DNA from: Dehalococcoidia bacterium
GTDB lineage: Bacteria; Chloroflexota; Dehalococcoidia; UBA2979
NCBI GenBank assembly: GCA_023228825.1
Contig: JALOAL010000004.1
Coordinates: 134,683-198,682 of the forward strand
Reading direction: 5' to 3'
DNA length: 64,000 bases
The position numbers were made by a program, and so were the translations under genes. This document shows, in pieces, positions 26,160 to 33,768 of the stretch; position 1 is the stretch's first letter, and every line of letters begins with the position of its first letter. The notes beneath the pieces are model-generated. The model saw only the letters and a program-made list of their open reading frames with translations. It did no database searches and was not told the origin of the DNA.

Positions 26160-26238
26160 CGCCAGAATTCCCATACGCCAGAATTCAGGGAGCCGACCGC
26201 CGTCATATGCTGGCGGTTGTCGTTGGTGGCGGTTGTCG
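26160..26238. repeat. Two pairs of direct repeats with 16-base period in a divergent promoter region
   Basis: CGCCAGAATTC occurs at 26160-26170 and 26176-26186. TGGCGGTTGTCG occurs at 26211-26222 and 26227-26238. Both pairs repeat every 16 bases. They lie between the LuxR gene and the ScyD-like gene, where a regulator would bind. Confidence 0.5.
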
Positions 26239-26323
26239 GTGGCTGGGTGTGCCGCTGCGACATCCGCTCCCTGACTGTCCAATACGGTCCCTCCGAGGCG
26301 GCCGTCACCCGGAAGGACTCACG

Positions 26324-27595
26324 ATGAGAACTACACGACCGCTCTCCCGGATGCGCCGGGCGTTGCTGGGCGCGACCACGCTGTTCCTGCTGGGCGGCCT
26401 CGTGGCGTCGGCGCAACCGGCCCCTCCCGGCGAGGTGGTGGCCGCAGGCCTGGATCATCCGCGTGGGCTGACCGCAGACGGCGACGACGTGCTGATCGCG
26501 GAACTGGGCGCGGGCCGCGTGCTGCGCCTGGCGCCGGACGGCTCCACCAGCGTCCTGGCGACCGGACTGCCCACCACCGTCTTCTTCAACGCCGCCTCGG
26601 GCAGTGACGAGCCGGGCGGCCCGTCTGCCGTGGTGCCCGTGGCGGGTGGATACGCCGTCGCGGTCTCCGAGGCGGACACGGGCGCGTTCCAGTCCGTCTA
26701 CTACGTCCAGGCGGACGGCACGCAGGTGCGCATCGCTGACCTGGGCGCGTACGAGGCGGAGCACAACACGGACGGCGACACCACCCCGGACGGGGATCCG
26801 GAGTTGCTGTCGAACCCCTACAGCATCGTGACGGACGGGGCAGGGGGGCTGTACGTCGCGGACTCTGGAGCGAACGCGGTGCTGCACATCAGCGCCGACG
26901 GGACGGTGAGCCCGTTCGCGGTCTTCCCGGACCGAGAGAACCCGTTGTTCCCGGACTTCGGCCCGCCGACCATGGACCAGGTGCCCACCGGCATGGTGGC
27001 CGGCCCGGACGGGGCGCTGTATGTCACCACGCTGACCGGCTTCCCCTTCCCGCAAGGCGGCGCGGTGGTCTACCGCCTGAGTGACGACGACGGCAACGGC
27101 GACGCCCTGGGCGACGGCGAGATGACGGTCTTCGCCTCTGGCCTGACCGCCGCCACGGACCTGGCCTTCGATGTGGACGGCAGCCTGCTGGTGACGCAGT
27201 TCACCGCAGACATGCTGGCCGAGAACGTCCCCGGGCAGGTGGTGCGCGTCCGCGACGGCGACGTCCAGGTGGTGGTGGACGGCCTCATCACGCCGACGAA
27301 CCTGGTCGTGACCGCTTCCGGCCGCGTGCTGGTCAGCCAGGCCTTCGCCGGGCTGGTCTCCGACGTCACGGACCTGGTGCGCGCCACCCCGGAGGATGGT
27401 TCCGAGGGCGCCCCGGCGGACGACACCGAGGACTCGGGCGCCACGCCGGAGTCGGGCACGCCCGCGCCGGCCGCGTCCGGCCACGGAGCGCTGATCGCTT
27501 CGGGCGGATCGATGTCGGCGGTGTGGCTGGCCCTCGCCGTGGCGGTCGGGCTGGTGGCGCTGCGGGGTGTGGTGAGCCGCAGCGAGCGGGCATAA
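26324..27595 (+). CDS. ScyD/ScyE-like secreted beta-propeller protein with C-terminal membrane anchor
   Basis: 423 residues from ATG 26324 with AAGGA upstream. A signal peptide (MRRALLGATTLFLLGGLVASA, about 10-30) precedes a six-bladed NHL-like propeller with repeated units such as LDHPRGLTADGDDVLIAELGAGRVLRLAPDGS, SNPYSIVTDGAGGLYVADSGANAVLHISADG and PTGMVAGPDGALYVTTLTGFPFPQGG, the ScyD/ScyE pattern. A Ser/Ala/Pro linker and one membrane helix (SAVWLALAVAVGLVALRGVV) end the protein, so it is displayed outside the cell. The ScyD name comes from cyanobacterial scytonemin clusters; no such pathway is seen here. A DUF2269 gene follows after 10 bases. Confidence 0.75.
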   Translation: MRTTRPLSRMRRALLGATTLFLLGGLVASAQPAPPGEVVAAGLDHPRGLTADGDDVLIAELGAGRVLRLAPDGSTSVLATGLPTTVFFNAASGSDEPGGPSAVVPVAGGYAVAVSEADTGAFQSVYYVQADGTQVRIADLGAYEAEHNTDGDTTPDGDPELLSNPYSIVTDGAGGLYVADSGANAVLHISADGTVSPFAVFPDRENPLFPDFGPPTMDQVPTGMVAGPDGALYVTTLTGFPFPQGGAVVYRLSDDDGNGDALGDGEMTVFASGLTAATDLAFDVDGSLLVTQFTADMLAENVPGQVVRVRDGDVQVVVDGLITPTNLVVTASGRVLVSQAFAGLVSDVTDLVRATPEDGSEGAPADDTEDSGATPESGTPAPAASGHGALIASGGSMSAVWLALAVAVGLVALRGVVSRSERA

Positions 27596-27605
27596 GGAGA
27601 CGCGC

Positions 27606-28064
27606 GTGACCGTGCACACGTGGCTACTGCTCTTCCATATCGGTTTCGCAGTGGTCTGGCTCGGTGGGGCAACGGTCATGGCGATCCTCGCGCTGCGGTT
27701 CCAGGTGGGGCGGCGCTGGGACGAACTGGCGCGGCTCGGGCAGGACATCGAGTGGCTGGGCCTGCGGGTGTTCACGCCCGTGTCGCTGGTCACGATGGCG
27801 CTCGGGGTGGCGCTGGTGCTGGAGACGGACTGGAGTTTCGGCACGCTCTGGATCCAGGCGGCGCTGGGGCTCTACCTGACCTCGTTCCTCATCGGCGCCG
27901 GCTTCCTCGGCCCGCAGTCCGGCAAGGTGGGCCGCCTCATCCAGGAGGTCGGCGCCGAGGCCCCGCAGGCGCAGGCGAAGATCTCGAGGCTGCTGCTGGT
28001 CTTCCGCCTGGACCTGCTGGTCGTCTTCAGCATCCTGCTGATGATGATCTGGAAGCCTGTCTGA
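27606..28064 (+). CDS. DUF2269 family integral membrane protein
   Basis: 152 residues from GTG 27606 with AAGGAG upstream. Four membrane segments can be read: WLLLFHIGFAVVWLGGATVMAIL (about 5-28), FTPVSLVTMALGVALVLE (56-73), LWIQAALGLYLTSFLIGAGFLG (81-102) and LLVFRLDLLVVFSILLMMIW (129-149). The length, the HIGFAVVWLGG start and helix layout match DUF2269 (YgaP-like predicted membrane proteins). Function is unknown. It is 10 bases after the ScyD-like gene and presumably cotranscribed. Confidence 0.7.
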   Translation: MTVHTWLLLFHIGFAVVWLGGATVMAILALRFQVGRRWDELARLGQDIEWLGLRVFTPVSLVTMALGVALVLETDWSFGTLWIQAALGLYLTSFLIGAGFLGPQSGKVGRLIQEVGAEAPQAQAKISRLLLVFRLDLLVVFSILLMMIWKPV

Positions 28065-28082
28065 CACCGACCGTCGGGGGGG

Positions 28083-29393
28083 CTACTCACTCTCCTTCGG
28101 CGCCCGGGATGAACGTTCCTGGGCGCTGAAGGTGGGGCCTTCTCCGAGCGAGAGGCCCATCTCGCGGGCGACGGTGTTGAAGATGCCCACTGCCATCGTC
28201 GAGCGCTCCGTGGCGGCCCGCCACTGGTAGAGGTCACCCCGGATCGCCCTGACTCCCTCGTGGTCGGGGGCGGCCAGCCAGGCCCAGTCCGCCAGGTGGC
28301 AGGCGAGGCGCAGGTTGCCGTCCGCCGCTAGTGCCCGGGCGCGCTCGGCGAGGGCTTCCGGGGAGCCAGCGAGGCTGGCGACCATCGTGGCCAGTTCCTG
28401 GTCCGGTGCGGGCTTGAGGTGCGAGGGGAGCCCGTCGTACCAGCCGCCGTACAGTCGCCAGATGTTGCGCACGATGAAGTCCGGCTCGTCGTAGACCGGC
28501 TGCAGGTACGGCCGGTGCGCGAGGTCCTCCGGGGGCTGCACCCGGTCGAGCACCTCGTCCAGGCGGAGGCCCTCGTTCATCGCGGCGAGGGTCTGCTCCT
28601 CGATCGTCTCGAGGTAGCGTGCGGTGTCTTCCAGGGCCTGCCGGATCCGCTCTGCGCCGACGATGGGGGCGCCGTGGCCCGGCAGCAGCAGTTCGGCGCC
28701 GGTTGCCGCCATGCGACGCAGGGCGGCAGCCCACTCGCCGGCGAAGCGCTGGACCTTCTGCGGGTTGCCGGCGTTGGGGACGACCCACACGAAGAGGTCA
28801 CCGGTGGCCAGTACCTTTCGGTCGGCGGCGTACACCCAGGTGGCGTCGTCGGTCTCGCCTCGGGCGTGGTGCAGATCGAACCGTTCGCCACCGACCGTCA
28901 GGGTGAGTTCCTGAGCGTACGTGGTGTCCGGGTAGATGTGATCCGTGGGCCACGAGGGCGTGCCGGCTCCGCCGCGGAACTGGCGGATGTTGATGACGCC
29001 GTTGTAGCCCTCCGTCCTGGCGTATCGCTCGAAGCGGGCGGGCACGGCCTCGTGGGCGACGACCTGCACGGACCGTCCTCCGCGCTCCTTCGCGTCGGCC
29101 TGGTAGAGGTCTGCGCCCCAGACGTGGTCGTGGTGCCCGTGCGAGTAGATGATCGTGTGGGCGGGCCGGTCGACGGCTTCGCGGAGTTGTTCGAACTTCA
29201 CTCGCGCGTTGTTCTTGGCGCCGGGGTCGACGATGACCAGCCCCTCGTCCGTGTCGAACGCCGCCATGTTCGCGAAGGACGAGGCGAACCAGGTGCGCGG
29301 TGCGACCTCCTCGAGCACGTTCAGCGCGCGCCAGGGGTGTCCCGCCCCGTCGCCGTTCCAGGCTTGCTCGGCGTGATCCAGGATGCTTCCCAC
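28083..29393 (-). CDS. Metallo-beta-lactamase fold hydrolase (alkyl sulfatase-like)
   Basis: 436 residues from GTG 29393 with AAGGAG five bases before; an overlapping upstream extension runs through the neighbouring gene in another frame and is not real. The metal site SHGHHDHVWG (H-x-H-x-D-H) is at about 86-95, with later His in HHARGETDDATWVYAADRKVLATGDLFVW and LLPGHGAPIVG. The C-terminal part (SLAGSPEALAERARALAADGNLRLACHLADWAWLAAPDH) resembles the dimerisation domain of alkyl sulfatases such as SdsA1. No export signal. It closes the leftward transporter unit, suggesting that it cleaves an imported ester. Confidence 0.82.
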   Translation of the reverse strand: MGSILDHAEQAWNGDGAGHPWRALNVLEEVAPRTWFASSFANMAAFDTDEGLVIVDPGAKNNARVKFEQLREAVDRPAHTIIYSHGHHDHVWGADLYQADAKERGGRSVQVVAHEAVPARFERYARTEGYNGVINIRQFRGGAGTPSWPTDHIYPDTTYAQELTLTVGGERFDLHHARGETDDATWVYAADRKVLATGDLFVWVVPNAGNPQKVQRFAGEWAAALRRMAATGAELLLPGHGAPIVGAERIRQALEDTARYLETIEEQTLAAMNEGLRLDEVLDRVQPPEDLAHRPYLQPVYDEPDFIVRNIWRLYGGWYDGLPSHLKPAPDQELATMVASLAGSPEALAERARALAADGNLRLACHLADWAWLAAPDHEGVRAIRGDLYQWRAATERSTMAVGIFNTVAREMGLSLGEGPTFSAQERSSRAPKESE

Positions 29394-29440
29394 GGTGTCT
29401 CCTTCCGACGGGGCTCGCGGTTCCGCGTGCCGCAGCCTCG

Positions 29441-29896
29441 TTATTTCTCGTGCAACCCGGACGGCGGCGGCGGGCTCCAGCCCGTCGGGCGCGGCAGTAC
29501 GAGGCCAAACCGGGTGTGGAGGTCGTCCAGCACCTGGAGTAGGGCCCGGTCGTCCTCGATGGGCTCCAGCGGCACGGTCACCTGGGTGCCGCCGAACGCG
29601 CGGACGATATCCCCGTCGTCGTCGACCACGTGGTCGGGCGCGTGGGGGATGCCGAGTTCGGCCAGCCGTTCGCGGTGACGGGAGAGCGGCTTCTCGTAGC
29701 AGTCCACGATGAACTCGCGCAGGTCGTAGGTGTACGCCACTTCCCAGCGCACGCCCGCGCCGGACCACAGGTAGACCTCGGCGCCGGCGGAGGCGACGGA
29801 CGCGATCACCTCGCGGGCGAACGGGCGCAGACGCTTGTTCCAGGTCAGCAGCGTGTCGTCCACGTCGAAGTAGACGAGCAGCGGCCCGCTGCTCAC
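29441..29896 (-). CDS. HAD-like hydrolase
   Basis: 151 residues from GTG 29896. HAD motif I is FDVDDTLLTWN at about 10-20 with the nucleophile Asp and Asp+2. Motif II is in VYLWSGAGVRWE, a Lys occurs in CYEKPLS, and motif IV is HVVDDDGDIVRAFGG. It is too short for a large cap domain, so a C0-type phosphatase is likely. It lies between dppC (30002) and the metallo-beta-lactamase gene (29393) on the same strand. Its start overlaps the stop of a 19-residue ORF (GTGA). Confidence 0.75.
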   Translation of the reverse strand: MSSGPLLVYFDVDDTLLTWNKRLRPFAREVIASVASAGAEVYLWSGAGVRWEVAYTYDLREFIVDCYEKPLSRHRERLAELGIPHAPDHVVDDDGDIVRAFGGTQVTVPLEPIEDDRALLQVLDDLHTRFGLVLPRPTGWSPPPPSGLHEK

Positions 29897-29952
29897 GCTT
29901 CGTCCCGCGCGGCCAGCGCCTGCGACAGGATGAGGACACGCGCTTCCCTCAT
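29893..29952 (-). CDS. Possible 19-residue leader ORF overlapping the HAD gene
   Basis: ATG 29952 to TGA 29893-29895, encoding MREARVLILSQALAARDEA. Its stop overlaps the GTG start of the HAD gene in GTGA, the coupling seen elsewhere in this window. A GGAGG-like site lies rather far upstream. It may be a coupling leader or chance. Confidence 0.25.
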   Translation of the reverse strand: MREARVLILSQALAARDEA

Positions 29953-30001
29953 GGCATTCGCCTTCTGCCGCCTCCAGCGGCGCTCGTCCCGACGGTGACG
30001 G

Positions 30002-30904
30002 CTAGCGACGCTGCCGGTGGGGGTCCAGCGCGTCGTTGATGGCGTCCGCCAGCAGGTTCAGCGAGAGGAGGAACAGGCCCAGGGCCGCCGCCGGGAAGAT
30101 GAGCAGGTACGGCAGGTCAAGGCGTGCCCGAGCGTCGTTGATCAGCGATCCGAGGGATGGGTTGGGCGCCACCGTGCCGATGCCCAGGAAGCCCAGCGCC
30201 GCCTCCGCAAGGACTGCGGTCGCCATGGAGAGGGCGACCTGGACGATGAGCGGCGGCATGGCGTTGATCGAGATATGCCGGAAGATGATGCGCTTGCTGC
30301 TGGCGCCCAGCGCCCGCGCGGCGGTCACGTAGTCCCGAGGGCGCTCTGCCAGCATCTGGCCGCGTGCGAGCCTCGCAAAGTTGGGCCACGCGCCAATACC
30401 GAGCGCGAGGGCGACGCTCTGCAGGCCCACGCCGAACACCGCCAGCAGCCCGATGGCCAGGATCAGGCCCGGAAAGGCCATCATGGTGTCCACGAAGCGC
30501 ATGATCACGGAGTCCGCGATCCCACCCGCGTAGCCGGCGATGAGCCCGAGCGACACTCCCACGACCGTGCCGATGCCCACGGCCACGATGCTGACCATCA
30601 GCGATGCACGCAGGCCGTACAGGATGCGGCTGAAGAGGTCACGCGAGAGCGCGTCCGTCCCCGCCCAGTGGGCCATGGACGGCGTCTCGAAGCGGCTGCC
30701 TCGGAACTGCTCCAGCGGATCGTGCGGCGCGATCAGAGGCGCGCCCAGGCCGCCGATGATCAGGGCGAGCAGGATGATCGCCCCGGTCGCTCCCATGGGG
30801 TTCTTGAGTAGCACCTCGCGTGCGGTGCTCCACCACAGGGAGTCGGCGCGGCGCGTGCGGGTCGTCTCGCGCGAGGGCTCCACCCCGACGATTGCTTCGC
30901 TCAC
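30002..30904 (-). CDS. ABC transporter permease, DppC/OppC type
   Basis: 300 residues from a GTG abutting the dppB stop. The DppC blocks are clear: GAIILLALIIGGLGAPLIAPHDP, WAGTDALSRDLFSRILYGLRASLMVSIVAVGIGTVVGVSLGL, MRFVDTMMAFPGLILAIGLLAVFG, and the EAA loop DYVTAARALGASSKRIIFRHISINAMPP. It ends DALDPHRQRR. It forms the channel with the DppB product at 30905 for the ligand delivered by the binding protein at 31936. It is followed by HAD and metallo-beta-lactamase hydrolase genes instead of ATPase genes. Confidence 0.92.
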   Translation of the reverse strand: MSEAIVGVEPSRETTRTRRADSLWWSTAREVLLKNPMGATGAIILLALIIGGLGAPLIAPHDPLEQFRGSRFETPSMAHWAGTDALSRDLFSRILYGLRASLMVSIVAVGIGTVVGVSLGLIAGYAGGIADSVIMRFVDTMMAFPGLILAIGLLAVFGVGLQSVALALGIGAWPNFARLARGQMLAERPRDYVTAARALGASSKRIIFRHISINAMPPLIVQVALSMATAVLAEAALGFLGIGTVAPNPSLGSLINDARARLDLPYLLIFPAAALGLFLLSLNLLADAINDALDPHRQRR

Positions 30905-31852
30905 TTAACTCTCCAGCCGGATGCGGGGGTCTACCACCCCGTACAGCAGGTCGGCAATCAGGTTGACCAGGATGAACACGCTCACCAGGACCAGCAGCGT
31001 GCCCTGGATCGTGGGGATGTCCCGCGCCTGCACGGAGTCCACCACCACGCGGCCCAGGCCCGGGCGCGAGAACACGCGCTCGATCACCACGGAGCCGGTG
31101 AGGATGCTGGCCACCTGCAGGCCGGAGAGCGTGATGGTGGGGATCAGGGAGTTCTTCAGCACGTGGCGGACCACCACCACGCGCTCCGCCAACCCCTTCG
31201 CCCGTGCGGTCATCACGTACTGCTGTTGCGTGACCTGGGAGACCGCCGTGCGCGTGTAGCGCGCCAGGACTGCGGCCTGCGTGAGGCCGAGCGTGAGGGC
31301 GGGGAGGATCAGCGTCTTGATGCCGGCCACCGGGTCGTCCCAGATCGCCACCCGCCCGCCGATGGGCAGCCAGCCGAAGGTGAACGCCAGCAGCCAGAGC
31401 AACACCACGCCGAAGACAAAGTTCGGGATGGCGATGAACACGACCGTGGAGAGGGAGACGCCCCAGTCCCAGGCGGAGCGCACCTTCACGCCGGCCATGA
31501 CACCGAAGGAGATCCCCAGCGTGAGCGTCAGCATGTAGGAGACGGTGGCGAGTTCCAGCGTGGGCAGGGCGTTGATGCGGATCATCTCGGAGACTGGGCG
31601 GCCCGTGCGGAACGAGTCTCCGAGGTCACCCTGTAGGAGGCTCAGCCACCAGTTCTTCAGTTGCACCAGCACCGGCCGGTCCAGGCCCAGGCGCTCCCGG
31701 AGGGCCTGCACTTCCTCCTGCGTGGCTTCGGGGTCGGCCAGGGCGGAGGCCGGGTCGCCGGGGATGAAGTGCAGGAGGCTGAAGACCAGGAGGCTGGCCA
31801 GGACCAGCACCGGGACGGCCTCGATCAGTCGGCGCACGACGTAGCGTCCCAA
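30905..31852 (-). CDS. ABC transporter permease, DppB/OppB type
   Basis: 315 residues from TTG 31852, chosen because AAGGAG stands seven bases before it and LGRYVVRRLIEAVPVLVLASLLVFSLLHFIPGDP is the normal DppB start; the longer frame from 31954 is Pro/Arg-rich. Family blocks: LRERLGLDRPVLVQLKNWWLSLLQGDLGDSFRTGRPVSEMI, then the EAA loop YVMTARAKGLAERVVVVRHVLKNSLIP. It ends LLYGVVDPRIRLES. It lies 83 bases after the binding-protein gene, across a hairpin, and directly before dppC. Confidence 0.92.
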   Translation of the reverse strand: MGRYVVRRLIEAVPVLVLASLLVFSLLHFIPGDPASALADPEATQEEVQALRERLGLDRPVLVQLKNWWLSLLQGDLGDSFRTGRPVSEMIRINALPTLELATVSYMLTLTLGISFGVMAGVKVRSAWDWGVSLSTVVFIAIPNFVFGVVLLWLLAFTFGWLPIGGRVAIWDDPVAGIKTLILPALTLGLTQAAVLARYTRTAVSQVTQQQYVMTARAKGLAERVVVVRHVLKNSLIPTITLSGLQVASILTGSVVIERVFSRPGLGRVVVDSVQARDIPTIQGTLLVLVSVFILVNLIADLLYGVVDPRIRLES

Positions 31853-31894
31853 GTTGGCTCCTTGCTGCGGGTCAGTCCCGGACAGTGAGGTTCC

Positions 31895-31925
31895 GGGCCG
31901 GGGTGCGGGGGGCGCACCCCGGCCC
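31895..31925 (-). terminator. Hairpin between binding-protein and dppB genes
   Basis: 12-bp arms GGGCCGGGGTGC (31895-31906) and GCACCCCGGCCC (31914-31925), 7-base loop, placed 10 bases after the binding-protein stop on the minus strand. Probably an attenuator or 3'-end stabiliser that keeps binding protein in excess, as proposed for the pstS hairpin. Confidence 0.6.
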
Positions 31926-31935
31926 AGGGCTCGGG

Positions 31936-33597
31936 CTAGGCGTCCAACCACCACTCGGAGAAGGCGCCCTTCGCCACGGACAGGTTGCCGCCCTCGTCAC
32001 CCTTGAGCGAGGCGTGCATCACCCGGTACTGCTCCGAGGAGACCAGGCCCAGGATCCAGGCGTTGTCCCAGGTCAACCGCTGGTTGAACTCGGTGACCAT
32101 CTCCGCCAGTTCGGAACTGCCGAGCGCCGCGCTCTGCATCCGGTCCAGCAGTTGCTCGTAGTCCGTATCCTCGAAGTGCGAGGGGTTCGGCACCGTGTAC
32201 TGCTGGGCGGCGTTCACCATGGAGCCCGGGTGCGCGTAGTTCGCGAAGCCGTGCACCGCCAACCATGCGTTCGACTGGACTGTGCGGTCGCGGATCTGCT
32301 CCACAGCGACCGAGGCCTCCAGGATGACCAACTCCGTCGGCAGCCCGACGGCGTTGAGGTCGTCCTGGAGGTACTGGCCCAGCGTGGCGGCCTCCTGGTC
32401 CCCGGCGCCCGCCTGGATCGTGATCTGCGTGCCCGCGGCGCCCGCCTCCTCGATGAGCGCGGCCGCCGTGTCCGGGTCGTAGGCGACGCCGGCCGGGAAG
32501 TCCTGGTCTGCGTGGTACGCGGGCGACTCTGGTGGCCATGGCAGCGTGGTGCCGGCCACCACGCCCTCGGCGAACTCGTCGCTCAGGCGCTGCCGGTCGA
32601 TCGCCAGCGAGGCCGCGCGGCGGACACGGACGTCGTCAAACGGCGCCTTGTTGACGACCAGGCCCAGGTAGTTCATCCCGGCCTTACCGCGGGTGACGGC
32701 CTTCACGTTGGCGTCGGACCGCAGTGCGGCGACGCGGGCGTAACTCATGCCGTCGGCCCAATGCAGTTCGCCACTGCGGATCGCCAGTTCACGTGCTGCG
32801 ACGTCGGCGTACGGCTTGCCCTCGATGGCGTCCAAGTAGGGCAGGCCTTCCTGCCAGTAGTTCTCGTTCGCCTCCAGCCGGTAGCCCACGTCCGGCGTGT
32901 AGGACGTGAACTTGAACGGCCCGGTGCCGACCAGGTCCTTCATGTCCGGGATGTTGCGGGCGGTGTCGCGGTCCACAATGCGTGTCAGGCAGAACATGTC
33001 CGCCAGTGCCGGACGCGGGCCATTGAAGATGATGTCCAGCGTACGGTTGTCCGCCACCTTCACCTCGGAGATCCCCTGGGACAGAGGCCCCTTCAACTGG
33101 CCGGACGACTCCGCGTTGGAGAAGAAGTCGATCGAATAGGCCACGTCGTCCGCCGTCAGCGGACGTCCGTTGTGGAACTCCACGCCCTGCCGCAGCACGA
33201 TGTGCACCGCGCTGCTGTCCGCGTTCGCCTCGAACGTCTCCGCGAGCACGGGGCGGATTTGGTAGTCCTCCGTGAGTCCGATCAACTGCTCCCAGACGGA
33301 GTGCTGGATCGGACGGTTGCGGATGTTAAAGCCGAAGTTCAGGACGTTGGGGTTCGGCTCGCCGCTGTCCACCAGCAGCGTGCCGCCTCGCTTGATGTCG
33401 CTCACCTGTGGGGTGGGGGTCGGGCTGGCAGTGCCGCCCCCTCCGCCGCCGCTGGACGTCGCGGTGGCGCCCGGGTTGTCGTCGTCGCTGCCGCAGCCGA
33501 TGAGCGCCGCGCCCGCGAGGCCGGCGGCCCCGATCGCTCCGCCCTTGAGGAGGCCCCGGCGCGAAAGGTGTCCGGAACCCAAGTCTAGAATGTTCAT
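31936..33597 (-). CDS. ABC transporter solute-binding protein, family 5, Tat-type lipoprotein
   Basis: 553 residues from ATG 33597 with GGAGGG five bases before (an in-frame ATG at 33615 is less likely). The signal LSRRGLLKGGAIGAAGLAGAALIGC has twin Arg and a lipobox Cys at about 35; a Gly/Thr/Ser linker follows. Core: RGGTLLVDSGEPNPNVLNFGFNIRNRPIQHSVWEQLIGL, HIVLRQGVEFHNGRPLTADDVAYSIDFF and VGTGPFKFTSYTPDVGYRLEANENYWQEGLPYLD. It heads a leftward unit with dppB, dppC and two hydrolase genes. A LacI-type operator-like motif sits 16-31 bases before the start. Confidence 0.9.
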   Translation of the reverse strand: MNILDLGSGHLSRRGLLKGGAIGAAGLAGAALIGCGSDDDNPGATATSSGGGGGGTASPTPTPQVSDIKRGGTLLVDSGEPNPNVLNFGFNIRNRPIQHSVWEQLIGLTEDYQIRPVLAETFEANADSSAVHIVLRQGVEFHNGRPLTADDVAYSIDFFSNAESSGQLKGPLSQGISEVKVADNRTLDIIFNGPRPALADMFCLTRIVDRDTARNIPDMKDLVGTGPFKFTSYTPDVGYRLEANENYWQEGLPYLDAIEGKPYADVAARELAIRSGELHWADGMSYARVAALRSDANVKAVTRGKAGMNYLGLVVNKAPFDDVRVRRAASLAIDRQRLSDEFAEGVVAGTTLPWPPESPAYHADQDFPAGVAYDPDTAAALIEEAGAAGTQITIQAGAGDQEAATLGQYLQDDLNAVGLPTELVILEASVAVEQIRDRTVQSNAWLAVHGFANYAHPGSMVNAAQQYTVPNPSHFEDTDYEQLLDRMQSAALGSSELAEMVTEFNQRLTWDNAWILGLVSSEQYRVMHASLKGDEGGNLSVAKGAFSEWWLDA

Positions 33598-33612
33598 ATG
33601 CCCCTCCGTGAA

Positions 33613-33628
33613 CAATCGTTACCGCAAA
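33613..33628. promoter_or_regulatory. Candidate LacI operator before the transporter unit
   Basis: CAATCGTTACCGCAAA at 33613-33628, matching CAAACGATACCGCAAA at 35084-35099 at 14 of 16 bases. It lies just upstream of the binding-protein start, with a TTGACA about 13 bases further up on the minus strand. The LacI gene at 33769 lies between the two copies. Confidence 0.55.
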
Positions 33629-33768
33629 AGTCTCCCACTGCTTGTCAAGGGGTGTTATGAGGGGGCTGTCAACAGGGCAGCGAGATCGCCGAGATCGCCC
33701 GTGTGGAGAGGCGTGGCCGGGTCATCCGGACGGCTTGCCATACGGCAACCGTTTCCACTGTTTCTCGG

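Noticed and set aside
26132..27844. 570-residue minus-strand open frame opposite the ScyD-like gene
   Set aside because: Composition typical of an antisense shadow (His/Arg/Gln-rich); the plus strand has signal peptide, propeller repeats and membrane anchor.
29394..29939. N-terminal extension that would fuse a 180-residue segment to the metallo-beta-lactamase protein
   Set aside because: It runs out of frame through the HAD gene and bypasses a GTG with AAGGAG at 29393. The extension is Arg/Pro-rich with no domain.
31885..33588. 567-residue open frame opposite the binding-protein gene
   Set aside because: Antisense shadow; rich in Val/Arg/Gln/His without family motifs. The minus strand has a Tat lipobox and SBP_bac_5 core.
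33744..33756. GGCAACCGTTTCC as a third operator of the 33769 LacI regulator
   Set aside because: It shares only the general ACCGTT-type core with the two clear copies and lies between the LacI stop and the transporter promoter; too weak to list as a site.
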